A stretch of DNA of 64,000 nucleotides, from contig OV277864.1 in assembly GCA_922989275.2 (NCBI GenBank), positions 46,065,550-46,129,549 on the forward strand. The letters run 5' to 3'. Each line of letters starts with the position of its first letter. Position 1 is the first letter of the stretch. The notes under the pieces were generated by a model that searched no databases, had not been told where the DNA came from, and saw only the letters and a list, made by a program, of their open reading frames with translations. This DNA comes from Gari tellinella (lineage: Eukaryota; Mollusca; Bivalvia; Cardiida; Psammobiidae). Shown here piece by piece: positions 1 through 10,520 of the stretch. Made by a program: the position numbers and the translations under genes.

Positions 1-21
1 AGAATAACAGATTCTCCACTG
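1..21. mobile_element. F1 MITE, terminal remnant at window edge
   Basis: The first 21 bases are the outer end of an F1 element (AGAATAACAGATTCTCCACTG), followed by the TA expected of its target duplication. The rest lies outside the window. Confidence 0.75.
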
Positions 22-42
22 TATATCTCTCATGTGCACCAA

Positions 43-254
43 CAGTGGAAAAGACGTTATTAAGTTTCCAAATTTGTAACAAATGCAGTGCAATTGAATT
101 AATAATATGACATAAGTTCTGACAAACTGATATTTGTTTTATCTCACATTTGGTTACCTGTCATAGGATCTGACTCCTGACTGTTTGCAATGAAAAAAAT
201 AGTTTAACATTCAGTAAAGGCGTTTATCGGGGAAGAATGACGTCATTTCGACTG
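43..254. mobile_element. degenerate F1 MITE
   Basis: Starts CAGTGGAAAAGACGTTAT and ends GAATGACGTCATTTCGACTG, recognisably the two F1 ends. The internal hairpin has decayed to a remnant near 165-190 (GATCTGACTCCTGACTGTTT). Followed by TA. An old copy. Confidence 0.5.
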
Positions 255-1060
255 TAGATTTAGCGATATATAATTTAATTTGACAAGAGTTTGGTTATTG
301 ATGTGTTCGGTCAAATTTAAGAAATACAGATACATTTCGAATTGCAGAATAGTTGTTACATTTATGTAAGATATGTTTTCATCGATTGACAGAATTCTAA
401 GCGGATTCATGGTTCTGCCTACCCGACTGCCTACGTATCTGTTAAAGATTTATACAATGGAGGTGAAGCTAAGCTTTCCTAAAAATGTGTTTGTGTTCAT
501 ACAGTTATGTACGATGCAAACCCGGCGCCTGATCAGACTCCAATTGTTTGCCATTCATATTTATCTGAATTGAAAAAAGGCTGTCATTTTCTATATTCCG
601 CGTATAATTTTGTCGTCTTCTGCACTGCAGTTATATCAAAAAGATGCTTCTTTTTAACTTCCATTCTGCACTGACTGTAGTTATTCGCTGGGAAAAGCTG
701 CACAACAATGTATACTGATATTTACACTAAACAGGATCGTCTTTTTTTAATACTATAGTACAACATATCCTAATCACCAACCATTCTAGAACATTTAACA
801 CAGTTGATCTCAAATTTGACATATACAAGAATGTTGGTGTTTTGTTACCTAAATCAAGCGACTGCGTCAGGTAGTGCATCCCTATTGAGATCGGACCAAC
901 GTTGGTAAATGTTAGTATTCTACGTAGAACGATTGACAAGTCTCTTCGCATGAATATCCCTACCGAACCATGCTTGCTCACTAGGGGTTCACTATCTTAA
1001 TACAAGACGACTGTAAGGCAGAACGTTTCCACGTGAATCTTCTATTACTTCCTCCCTTCA
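255..1060. other. AT-rich non-coding stretch with PalA remnant
   Basis: I see no gene here. One half of a PalA hairpin (CGCCTGATCAGACTCCAATT) lies at about 523-545 and probably marks another decayed F1. ORFs of 66 and 84 codons in this stretch match no family I know and overlap repeat sequence. Confidence 0.4.
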
Positions 1061-1070
1061 GATATAGCAT

Positions 1071-1321
1071 TTAACTCTTTCCGCCCTAAAACTTTAAATG
1101 AACAATTCCAGTTTCCATTTTAGTCTAGTTCATTTCTGACTTTTAATGGTTGTTTTTGTCAATGTTAGGCATTATGACGAACAGTGAAGACCTTGATCAG
1201 AGGGCTCCTCTCGGAGCCCCCTGATCTGGGTCTACACTGTTTGCATAGGACAAGTGTACTATTCACATGCACACTGTTTGAAAAGGACGCCTTTATGCGG
1301 GACTAGGGTTCAAAGGGTTAA
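1071..1321. mobile_element. F3 TTAA-type MITE inserted in copy A
   Basis: Bounded by TTAACTCTTTCC and CAAAGGGTTAA. Carries a PalA-type hairpin at about 1179-1249 whose arms read AGACCTTGATCAGAGGGCTC and its complement. Copies B (about 12828) and C (about 19480) continue straight through at the matching point (GATATAGCATG then TAAGTATTATCAGC), so they serve as paralogous empty sites. Confidence 0.75.
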
Positions 1322-1774
1322 GTAATATCAGCAATGCATCATCGACTGAATGAATAAGGTAGAGGGAGTCAACTGAACTTTACAATCTTGGAAAATTCTC
1401 AAAGGGTATATGTAGATTATTAATAAAAACACACGTTGCCTTCGATATCAGTGACGGAAACCAATATAGTGTTACAGAAGAGCTTACCTGATGTGCTTCT
1501 ATCTAGACCTACGATAAAAATGATTCGTGTTCAGATAATGTCACTGATCTAAATACCATTTTATATTTGCACACAGTATCTCTCCCTGATTAGATATACA
1601 TTCCTATATTTTTACAGAACTAATAAATACATAATCTAGTAAATGTCATGTTCCTAAACTATTCTTTAAGCAGGCTCATTCAATGCACAATATATGCTTA
1701 TTTATTGATTCATTTCAACCTTGTTTTAACATTGATCACCATATACTATGATTAATTCCGATGTCGTCAATTGT

Positions 1775-2350
1775 TTTGCTATTTGCTTGGGAAACAGTTG
1801 CTGTCTAAACTACTTATTTCAACAAAATAGGTAACGTAGCTCGATGAAATACCGATAAGGGTTTCAAACAGTTTCAATTTAGATCAGACGCAGCGCAGCA
1901 TGACGTCTTGTCAGGATTCCAACGGTGTGCAAAGTCGACTTCAGTCTTCAATGAAACGGTAAACATAATGATACATTCTTCGCTGACAGTTCAAATCTAG
2001 AGCAGACGCCGTGCGACTCAGCGTCTGATCAGGATCCTAATTGTGAGTAAAGTCAACTGTGCCGTCAAGTGCTTTGTCATTTGCATTGAAAACAACTGCT
2101 GTCATTTTCAAAGCAGGTAGGGTATAATCGTGTAGCGATAGAATACCGATAAGAGTTTAAAGCAGTTCAAATCTATAAAAGACGCCGAGAGGCGCGACGT
2201 CTGATCAAGATCCAAGCTGTGTAAAGCCGAGTTAAGTCTCAAATTAAGCGGAGAACATATCAATTATTCTTTCGCTGACAGTTAGAATCCAGAGCAGACG
2301 CTAGGCGACGCGATGTATCACGATCGAAACTGTAAGTAAAGTCGACTACA
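1775..2350. repeat. imperfect tandem repeat of about 305 bp, two units
   Basis: The units 1775-2065 and 2085-2350 align in order: GAAA(A)CA(G/A)(T/C)TGCTGTC, then GAAATACCGATAAG versus GAATACCGATAAGAG, then a PalA-like hairpin, then TTCTTCGCTGACAGTT versus TTCTTTCGCTGACAGTT, then a second PalA-like hairpin and GTAAAGTC(A/G)ACT. Each unit therefore holds two decayed hairpins (about 1880-1925 and 1990-2045; about 2165-2220 and 2285-2335). Confidence 0.6.
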
Positions 2351-2495
2351 TGTATAACCGCCTATGGAGGGGAAAGTGTTTACAATTCCATTGGTCATTC
2401 ATTTACAAACATTTAATGTGCATCCCTCTTTTCCATGTGTTTAATTTTGATTTCGTGGAAACATATTGAAATAAAAGAGAATCATTCATATACTA

Positions 2496-2741
2496 CAGTG
2501 GAGAATCTGTTATTCTTTCCCAATAAACGCATTTACGCTAAAACTATCATTTTCTCTGCAAACAGTTTGGAGCCAGATCAGACGCCGGTTAACCCGGCGT
2601 CTGATCAGGCTCAAAACTGTTTGCCACCAAGATAAAGATGAATCATCAGAATTGTCAAAAAGTTGTACTTTTTTACGTTTTAGTGTTTTGCGTTTGCGTA
2701 CGTTTGCGTTTAAACGGGAAAGAATAACAGATTCTCCACTG
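2496..2741. mobile_element. F1 MITE, near-intact
   Basis: Perfect terminal repeats CAGTGGAGAATCTGTTATTC at left and its complement at right, flanked by TA. The left subterminus is CCCAATAAACGC, the right is TTTAAACGGGAAAG, and PalA is central (about 2560-2630). Opposite orientation to the F1 at 2880. Confidence 0.9.
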
Positions 2742-2808
2742 TAATAGTATCTCATTTTGTCACAGTCTTTTCAGTTTGTTTTTTCATTTCGCATTCGCAG
2801 AAACTAGT

Positions 2809-3242
2809 TTAACCCTTTCACTACCAAATTGTTTGTTAGTTTTTACAACTTCACCGCCATGGTGTCGCTTGTTTTAATACAGTGGAGAATCTGTTATTCT
2901 TTCCCGTTTAAACGCAAACGTACGCAAACGCAAAACACTAAAACGTAGAAAAGTACAATTTTTTTACAGTTCTGATAATTCATGTTTATCTTGGTGGCAA
3001 ACAGTTTGGAGCCTGATCAGACGCCGGGTTACCCGGCGGCTGATCTGGCTCCAAACTGTTTGTATTGGAAAAAAGAGTTTTAGCGTAAACGCGTTTATTG
3101 GGAAATAATAACATATTCTCCACTGTACTGTTGTCTGTAATATCGTTTCAAAGTTACTTCTAAGGCAATATGACTGACACAATTCCAATTCGAGTATCAA
3201 ACAGAATGGACCCTGATCAGACGTCGCTACAAGGTGTTTGCC
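2809..3242. mobile_element. F2b TTAA-type MITE, split by an F1
   Basis: Left end TTAACCCTTTCACTACC. The internal F2b text (CACCGCCATGGTGTCGCTTG ... CTGTTGTCTGTAATATCG) is interrupted at 2880-3125 by a complete F1. A decayed PalA follows at about 3195-3242. The right TTAA end is not clear. Confidence 0.6.
2880..3125. mobile_element. F1 MITE nested in F2b
   Basis: TIRs CAGTGGAGAATCTGTTATTC and TAACATATTCTCCACTG, flanked by TA on both sides. PalA has one altered arm (GGCGGCTGATCTGG). Removing it and one TA restores the F2b phrase TTTTAATACTGTTGTCTG, comparable with TTCAATATTGTTGTCTG in other copies. Confidence 0.9.
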
Positions 3243-3606
3243 AATGTGTTCAAAAAATATATTCAGAATTCTCAAAATTTGTTGTTTTCCGAGTCCAGTT
3301 ATTGACTTGCGTTAACGTTTGTTCACCTTCAAATAGAAAATGATAACATAATTTCACTGAACAAAAGCAATATGTAGTCATAATCAGATTGGGCATTGTA
3401 TGTATATTTTGTTTAGTATTATGTATGCTCATGGACTGTAGAGGCTATTGCAGAATCAACTATCTAACTTTATATTAAACAGATAAGACACCCAAAGGAA
3501 GAATATCGCTTAACCTCAATTTGTTTTGTAGAGATAGATAAATGTTAAACAGCAGGTATAATTGTATTATTCATGATAGCATTCATTTCGATACTGTGGT
3601 GTATTA

Positions 3607-3875
3607 CAGTGGAGAAGACGTCAATTGTTTCCTGTTTAAAACGAACCTAGACGCAAACGCATTGCATTAAATCAAAATGCATAGTATTACGATGTCAGCC
3701 GTTCGCAAATATTGACAATATTTCTTTTTTTATCTGAGTTGCAAAAAGCTTGGAACTTGCTCAGAAGCATTGTCACCACCGGCGTCTGACCTGACTCCAA
3801 TTGTGTGTTATTGGCAATACTTTCGTTAGAGTAAACGCGTGTATTTGGTGGATAAGGATAACGTATCTCCACGTT
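3607..3875. mobile_element. degenerate F1 MITE in copy A
   Basis: Starts CAGTGGAGAAGACGTCAATT and ends near GGATAACGTATCTCCACG, with a decayed PalA at about 3745-3810. A matching but further decayed version is in copy C (about 21235-21470), so the insertion predates the duplication. Confidence 0.5.
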
Positions 3876-4390
3876 ACAACAGTTTCTGCCCACCGAACGT
3901 ATTAACAAAACAACTGGCCATTTTGTGTATACTGTTAACTATGAACTCAATGTAGATTATACGCTTAGGTAATTTGGTTAAATAGATATCAATTTGCAAG
4001 TTAAACAATGTCGATCCTGCGCAGCCAGAAATTTACTTGCTTTAAGGCAAAGACGGTGCCGACTATTCTATCATCCTAAGTTTGGGATGAAATAACAAAG
4101 AGGTCGTGGAGGAATCTTTCCATATTTGTTTGACCATTAAAGAGGCCCCGTTCCTCAGAAACAAACAAAAGAACTTCCGGAGGCAGGAAGTCGGTCGTGT
4201 CACGATGCCAGAAAACCATATCAACATTTCATGGACGTTTTTGAAGGGATCAAGGTTCACAAATTCGTCGCCATGATGCCGATTACAATAAACCCCATTA
4301 CGTAGTATGAATGTTAATGCTGAAATACCGTATGCATTACAATGTTGTCTGCAAAATAGCATGATTTTAGTCATTGTATGTTTTATTCCA

Positions 4391-4609
4391 TTAACTCTTT
4401 CACTGCCATGACATCATCCATTTTTAACAATGGTTGTCGTCTGCTTTTATTTCTCAAATTTAGATTTTAGATATTTGAAATTAAGACATATCGAAATGAA
4501 TGTCAGTAATTTAGATCCTGGTCAGACACCGCGTCACGCAGCGTCTGATCAGGATCCAAACTGATGGAAAATAGCTATTATACTCGGGATCGGACAGTGA
4601 CGGGGTTAA
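4391..4609. mobile_element. F2a TTAA-type MITE
   Basis: TTAACTCTTTCACTGCCATGAC at left and GTGACGGGGTTAA at right. Central PalA at about 4510-4565. The equivalent in copy C is about 22019-22217. Confidence 0.7.
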
Positions 4610-5186
4610 AGTAAATCTAAAAAGTCAAACAGTTTTGCCCTTGATCACACGTCGACATACTTTGTGAAATAATTAAAAGTTAGTTGTGTTTTATTTTATC
4701 GCAGAAAACTAAAGCATGTCGGACAAACAGACTGGATACTGATCAGACAATGTGTAACCTTGCGTCTGGTCTGGTTCCCAACTTTTTCCAATATTAGATA
4801 AATTGTTTTAGAACCAACGCGTTTATGTGGAATGAATAACGTCTTCAGCACTGTTTATGAGAAAGAAAGAGTTTTGTTCCATTTGATATATTGTTATTCT
4901 AGACTATATTTGGATATTCCAGAAAACAAAACAACCCATAAGTCTGTAATACAATATTTTCACTTTCCCAAGAGAAATGCATCTTGATGACAACGCATAT
5001 TATAGAAAATACAAGCAATAACAAACAGATGATGTTTTGTCTTTATGAGAAAATATCAGCGCATTGCGTGTGTTATTCGTTATCTTAGTTGGTAAGTTGT
5101 CGCATGGGACCGCAGTTACAGTTGGTAAATTGATGCAAAATATCCTGTTCAATAAAATGTAATCTAAGTTCTACGTTAGCACTTTC

Positions 5187-5387
5187 TAAACCTTATTACT
5201 GCCATACTATTGTCTGCCTACCAAATAATTGAATGCAAAACTACTCAAATTAAATGTATTAGTAGTTTTCATTCAATTATATCACACATTAATTTTAAAC
5301 AGTTACGTTAGATCAGATCGGCGTCTGATCTGAATCATAACTGTTCAAAAATGGAAAGCAATACGCAATTTGCGGGAAAAGGGTGAA
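5187..5387. mobile_element. F2-like element with short PalA (copy A)
   Basis: Hairpin at about 5300-5345 built on GATCAGATCGGCGTCTGATC, inside sequence resembling F2 (ATTACTGCCATACTATTGTC at left, GGGAAAAGGGTGAAA at right). The same element is in B (about 14605-14805) and C (about 22775-22975), so it is part of the ancestral unit. Confidence 0.45.
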
Positions 5388-6000
5388 AACATTATTGCAA
5401 GCATCGATAGAAGGGATATACTGTCACTTGTATTTATCTAAGAGAAGCGAGGTACATTAGGCATCCATCTGTGTAAACAGAGCTTCCAGAAATACTGTCA
5501 AGAAACCGGCTAATGAGAGAAGCTAATATCGTCGTGGTCAAGTGTTCAAACAGGGTTAGACACTGAAATGTCCGGTCATTAATGTGAAAACATTTTCTGG
5601 CTTATGTAGACCGATAAAGAATTTACTCTAGTAAAAACGCTATATATGAGAAAATATTATCTGATTTGAGATCGATTGAGTATAGTCATTAAAAACAACA
5701 TGATTCAAGAAGTAAATCGAAGTTTTTTGTCTTAATTTTTAAAAGTTAAATAGCTATGCCACTTGTTGAACTGATATGACGTCAGAACAACTACATTTAC
5801 TACATGTCAATGCATTATAGTTTCTTTTCAGTTTCATCTACTGTGGAGCTTAAGCTTGTTAAAATGCTCCTTTGCATGTTCATCACGAATTTTATTCAAG
5901 CCAAATGTTATAATATAATATGGGCGGTTGTTGTTTAAGCAGAATAAAACCATAAACATGTGCAATAAATGAAGATAAAAAGTTGTTTTGGTCGCTTCCT
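5388..6000. other. unassigned part of duplicated unit
   Basis: AT-rich sequence conserved in copies B (about 14806-15530) and C (about 22976-23620). No reading frame is preserved between the copies and no RNA gene is recognised. Confidence 0.4.
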
Positions 6001-6240
6001 TTTTATACGACATTACACTGAAGAAGACGTTACCGCGTTCACACTACAAGCCATGTTTTAATTGCAAAACATATATGATATATAAAACGCCGGGCAACCA
6101 GGCCTCTGAGCAGGCTCCAAACTGTTAACCACTCAGATAAAAATAAATAATGAGAACTTATAAAAGGTTGTAATCTTCTACATGTTAGTGCATTGCGTTT
6201 TGTATGCGGTGGAAATAAACGGAATTACAGCTTGTCCGCT
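6000..6240. mobile_element. degenerate F1 MITE
   Basis: Left CACTGAAGAAGACGTTACC and right GGAATTACAGCTTGTCC are decayed F1 ends around a PalA remnant (GCCGGGCAACCAGGCCTCTG). Counterparts are at about 15525-15765 and 23625-23855. Confidence 0.5.
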
Positions 6241-6553
6241 GAAACTGCCAATTAACACAGATAACACTGTGAACAAAATAAAAGAAAGGTTTCTTACGTG
6301 AAAGTTTTGAAAAAAAATTCAACAGTAGATGACATTTAAAGCCGTTTAATCCAGATGACAACTCCACATAGGGCAACAGCAATGCAGCAATGTCCGTTTT
6401 GGACCTGTTGGCATTTCCGTTATCCTACCTTACACATTTCATGTTCATATGAGCAGGGCAGGGCACTATTCTTTGTTGAAAGAGTGATGAATTAATAAAG
6501 GAAGAATGGAAGTAAAGGAGCAAGGTTCTCCATCATTTGAAGCATCACTGGCC

Positions 6554-6768
6554 TTAACCTCTTTACTGCCTTACCCGTAGTACTAATGGCTATTTTCACA
6601 CAGTTTGGATCCTGATCAGACGCCGCGTCACGCGGCGTCTGATCAAGATCCAAACTGTTTGGCACTCATTTTAATCTTTCTTCAGTCAAATAATTCAAAT
6701 TTAAATCTAATAAATAAAAGCAGACGACATTTTTAAAAGCTGATGACGTCATGGTAGTGAAGGGCTAA
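6554..6768. mobile_element. F2a TTAA-type MITE with CRE motif
   Basis: TTAACCTCTTTACTGCC at left; GTGAAGGGCTAA at right, the last target copy mutated. A near-perfect PalA spans about 6600-6660 with GCCGCGTCACGCGGC at its centre. A perfect TGACGTCA lies at 6744-6751. The copy C equivalent is 24168-24382; copy B keeps only a remnant near 15850-15915. Confidence 0.8.
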
Positions 6769-7079
6769 TGCACCGAATGTGCATGTCAGGTGTGTGTTGA
6801 TTGGTCATAATAATGGTTTCACTGTATACTATTGGAATTATCCATTATCTAAGAAACAGTAATTTTAGTTTCTAACCTACATAGATTTATATATACATCG
6901 CCTATAAATTGACTCAGTTATACAAAAAACACAGTCAGACATACAAATGAGAGTTTTGACCTACTTCTTACGCATCACTAAAGAGTTTAAACACTTATCT
7001 TGCACTAACATCGTCTGCTTTAAAGTTTTCGTCTTCAAAAAATATCCAATTAAGGTTTATACAAGTTTTAATTACAAAA

Positions 7080-7160
7080 AAGGTTCAAGACCATAAACAG
7101 TTTGGTACCGGATCAGACGCGACTTTAAATGGCGTCTTGTATGGATCAAAATGGTTTACA
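7080..7160. repeat. decayed PalA hairpin (F2c-like)
   Basis: AAACAGTTTGGTACCGGATC ... GGCGTCTTGTATGGATCAAA forms an imperfect inverted repeat. The same hairpin is in B (about 16255-16320) and C (about 24715-24765). Confidence 0.5.
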
Positions 7161-7258
7161 GATACCAATCAAGTCACGATAGACAGAATAAGCTTCAAAC
7201 AACTGCCAGACTTTATAAATCCTGAGACAATAAAGAAAAGATGCAGTTTTCTATTATA

Positions 7259-7655
7259 TTAACTCTTTAACAGTCAACAGACACTGTATAAGCATTTTCT
7301 AGTAGGGTCCAAATTGGACGCTCCTTTGGAAATTCAATGTCTTATCACTGTTTACGATGTCGGATAATTTGCTTTCTAACAGACACATTAATGCATTCAC
7401 CCCTGATACGTCCAATTGACAATGCCAGTCTCCATCTAAGTCTAGTTCATTTATGACATGAATGACTGTTTCTGCCATATATTACAAACTTACTATCAGT
7501 TCCAAAATTTATAACAGTTCCGGGGCCCTCTTATCTGGATATACCTGTTTGCAAAGGACAAATGTGTTTCATTGTATACTGTTGTACACTGGTACACTGT
7601 TTGTAAAGGACGAGTATACTCGTCGCTAGGGTTCATAATATAAATTGCAGTTCTG
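7259..7655. other. F3-like remnants in copy A
   Basis: TTAACTCTTTAACAGTCAAC at 7259 and GACGAGTATACTCGTCGCTAGGGTT at about 7607-7632 resemble F3 ends, but the middle has decayed. The same block is in copy C, where two F1 elements interrupt it. Confidence 0.4.
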
Positions 7656-9056
7656 TAGCTGCCTTGTTTTCTGGCAATTATATACATTGCAGAAGACTTC
7701 ATCCGTTTCAGTATTATACTAAACGAAACGCAAACACATTGCAGTAAATAGAAATGAAAGATAGCCTTTTGAAACTTCGACAACATGTTATAATTTGGTA
7801 GGCAAACAAATTCAGTTCTAATCAGACGTCTAGTTATTCAGCGTCTGATCTGGTTCGAAACCTTCTGTATTAAAATGTGTTTATCAGAAATAATAACGAC
7901 TTTCTCAGAGTATTAAATTACCTAAATAACTACAGCTAAACATACAGATTGGGTACTTGTTATTCAACTGTTGAAAAAAAATCTCTATTTTTAAATTGTG
8001 TTACGTATTGAATATGTAAGACAGGTGACTGCTTAAAGCATCGTGAGAGTAAAACAGAAAGTTATTCTAATAAAATGACAACAGATTACAACTGAAAGTA
8101 TATAAAAGTAAAATGCAATCTACTCGTCGAACTCTTCTTTGGTACCCCATTAAGCAGTCGCATGTATTAACAATTTCTAAACCGTATTCTTGCAAAAGGA
8201 CGCTAAATACACATTAAATGAAAGTTCCACTGTGAAGCTTCTTGTTCTGAGAGATTAAGGTATCATGAAGGAAATAAAACAGTTTTTTTTTTAAATCAAA
8301 CATAATTCTAACTATGGTACAAAACAATACCGACCGGAATTACAAAATTTGATTGGCCTTATTTTTCTAACACTTCATTTTCAGCGCATTAAAGAAAAAT
8401 ATAACTGTTGTTGTTGACAAATATAACAATTGGAAATGCCTAGTATTGATTAAGGGTCCAACACATGTTTTCTCAATTAAAATCTCTCTTCGTGTTCTAT
8501 TAAATGGGTTTCCTTTTTGTATGACTTTGTTCTGTTTCCGCTAAAGTATCGTCTGTTTTATTTGTCGCCTGCAGTGTGATTCCAATTTCAGGGTTAATAT
8601 ATTATTTTATTGACTACAATGCAATAATAGCTAGGGTTTCAACTGTTTCAAAATGTAAACAATGTTGTACGTGGCTTGATAAGCGCCAACTAAAATTCGA
8701 ATTATCAAATAGGAAACGAAGATCATGTCTAAAGTGGCATTAAAGCTTCCCTGATTTTCAATTTCATTTACTAAAAATAATGGCTCATGCCTCCGGCTGT
8801 CTTAAGGCATGATTACTTCACTAATGTTTAACACTGTGCGATACATATCGACCGGAATATTCTGAAACTCATTTTTGGTTATACTAGCTTGGCAAACATC
8901 ATTTTATATGTGTAAGCCAGCTGGTTATGAAATGCATGCAGTTTTAGTATACTTCAATTTAGATTAGTTTTTGAGGATTGAAACTGAATAATAAATTACA
9001 TAATTTTTTTCTTCTTCAGTACGTTTAACAATTTAAAGCTATATGTTTCTAAGGTG

Positions 9057-9240
9057 TTAACCTATTACCCCATGGCGTGTTTCTAATGTTGATGCTAGAT
9101 GACCACTTAAAGACAGTTGAACGTAAAGCAAAATGCATCTAAAGGCGCATTCTGCTTTACTTTCATCCTGCTTTAAGGTACAATCTGCTAGAATATAAAG
9201 AATATTGCTCATGGTACATATCTATGACTGTATAAAATGG
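9057..9240. mobile_element. F4-like element with PalB hairpin
   Basis: TTAACCTATTACCCCATGGC at left. PalB at about 9112-9180, with arms containing GAACGTAAAGCAAAATGC and GCATTCTGCTTTACTTTC. The right boundary is not clear. Lies at the distal end of copy A. Confidence 0.5.
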
Positions 9241-9535
9241 AGCTATTGTCTACAGGGAATGAATCAATTAAAGGTACTTGTAACACGGCTGCGGCATTTT
9301 TCTATAGAAAAGTACCCCAGTTTAAGTTGAATACCGCACACTTTGTAGTGGGCGGAGTTTCCCCGCCCATGCAATAACTGGTAGAAAACCATGCAGTTAA
9401 CTAGTTAGCCGCACAGTAATGGCGGACATCTAGTTAACCGCACAGTCTGGCGCACATCCGGTGTTGCAGATATAAAGCCCCAGATAAGAGCGAGTAAATG
9501 GAACAAATCCAAATTTTCTCACTCATTTCAACATT
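9241..9535. other. spacer, no gene seen
   Basis: Contains short inverted pieces (GTGGGCGGAGTTTCCCCGCCC) and repeated GTTAACTAGTTAGCCGCACAG / TAGTTAACCGCACAG phrases at about 9387-9446, more GC-rich than its surroundings. It may be part of an unidentified element. A TATAAAG lies near 9470, but no ORF follows. Confidence 0.3.
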
Positions 9536-9612
9536 TAATCCTATGGTGTTACTATTCATTAGAATCGTCTCGAAGAGACGATTCTAGTGAGTAGTGACAC
9601 CATAGGGTTTAA
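9536..9612. repeat. near-perfect 77-bp palindrome
   Basis: Arms of about 37 bases: CCTATGGTGTTACTATTCAT, then AGAATCGTCTC, facing the complement after the centre CGAAGAGACG. Unlike PalA and PalB in sequence. No terminal repeats are evident around it. Confidence 0.7.
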
Positions 9613-9688
9613 TGCAGAAATAAAGATTTTAGTTCTTGAAATACTCCTCTTATCTGGAGCCTTGGCATGGTAATAGCAGCACAAGTCA

Positions 9689-9850
9689 CAATGGAGAAAT
9701 TACACGATTTGTTTTGAACAATAAACAATTTTGTGCAAAATTGATAATTCCTTTTCAACCAGTTTGGATCCAGACCAGACGCCTTGTACAAAGCGTCTTA
9801 TCTGGGTCCAAATATTGTGCAAAGGAAAAATTGCTAAATATTTGATTGAG
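9689..9850. mobile_element. degenerate F1-like element with PalA
   Basis: CAATGGAGAAATTACACG resembles an F1 end. A PalA with ACCAGTTTGGATCCAGACCA on one arm spans about 9745-9820. The far end is not identified. Confidence 0.4.
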
Positions 9851-9953
9851 AAATGCAATCGTGTTCTCTACTGCAAATCGTCCCGTCATCACTGTGCCGA
9901 TATCCATATTAATCATTTTAAGTAAACACGCGCGAAAGCTAGTGACGAAAATA

Positions 9954-10201
9954 CAGGGCTGCCATAAGTTGACAAAAAAATCCGAAGGTTTTTCAAGTGC
10001 GATTTTACGAATCGTACCTTTTCCCCGTCGCCTGTTTCTAGTTTTGTTGACACGTGACTGCTTAAAGCAGGCTGAAAGTAAAGCAAAATGCGCATTAAGA
10101 CGCATTCTGCTTTACTTTCAGCCTGCTTTAAGCTACAATGTACCATGTACTAGAAAAAAAATCCGAAGATTTAGGAAAAATCCGGAGAAATGGCAACCCT
10201 G
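9954..10201. mobile_element. hAT-like MITE (family H) with PalB
   Basis: Terminal inverted repeats CAGGGCTGCCATAAG and ATGGCAACCCTG. Subterminal AAAAATCCGAAG recurs in reverse as AAATCCGGAGAAATGG. The core is a PalB hairpin (about 10055-10135). The flanking 8-mers (CGAAAATA, CAAATATT) match only partly, so the hAT assignment rests mainly on the CAGGG ends. A second copy lies at 48674-48929. Confidence 0.65.
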
Positions 10202-10264
10202 CAAATATTCCCAGAAACTAGAACATTCGTCTTTACAGCAAAACTTTAACACACTGCCCGCGAA

Positions 10265-10490
10265 AGCGATCTATGCTGGAAGTTGTCGGATTGGTTAACG
10301 AGTATACGTTCCAGTCTTTGATTGGTCTCTTTTATGGGGTTTACACTACCTTTGATTAGCAAAGCGCTCAACATTTGGTATAACTTGCGCAGATAGCGAT
10401 GTTGTTCCTGTCACTGATTGGTCGTTCAAATGGGGATTCTAATAGATGTCAAAAGCGCTCAATAGTTGATGTAAATTGCACAGAGCCCAA
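10265..10490. repeat. imperfect direct repeats with CCAAT-box complements
   Basis: Three GATTGGT motifs (about 10289, 10319, 10417) and two similar blocks, GCAAAGCGCTCAACATTTGG (about 10359) and CAAAAGCGCTCAATAGTTGA (about 10451), each followed by TTGC(G/A)CAGA. Could be a relic promoter or an element interior; no ORF follows. Confidence 0.4.
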
Positions 10491-10520
10491 CCTCTTGGTC
10501 TATATTTAGCCATATTACAA

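Larger units (their letters stand above)
1061..9060. repeat. segmental duplication, copy A
   Basis: Blocks of this segment realign with copies B and C: 1325-1640 with 12830-13130 and 19485-19790; 3473-3600 with 13945-14070 and 21097-21225; 4860-7230 with 14270-16360 and 22436-24830. The stretch 3600-4850 aligns only with C (21235-22430), 7230-8170 only with C (24840-26190), and 8170-9060 only with B (16370-17260). Copy A lacks the B/C sequence corresponding to 10690-12820. Identity is clearly high but interrupted by indels. No conserved gene is recognised inside. Confidence 0.8.

Noticed and set aside
4063..4374. 103-codon minus-strand ORF in copy A
   Set aside because: The corresponding region of copy C (about 21700-22000) has indels and stops in that frame.
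9470..9500. TATAAAG as a promoter
   Set aside because: No coding frame or conserved start follows; the motif is common in AT-rich DNA.
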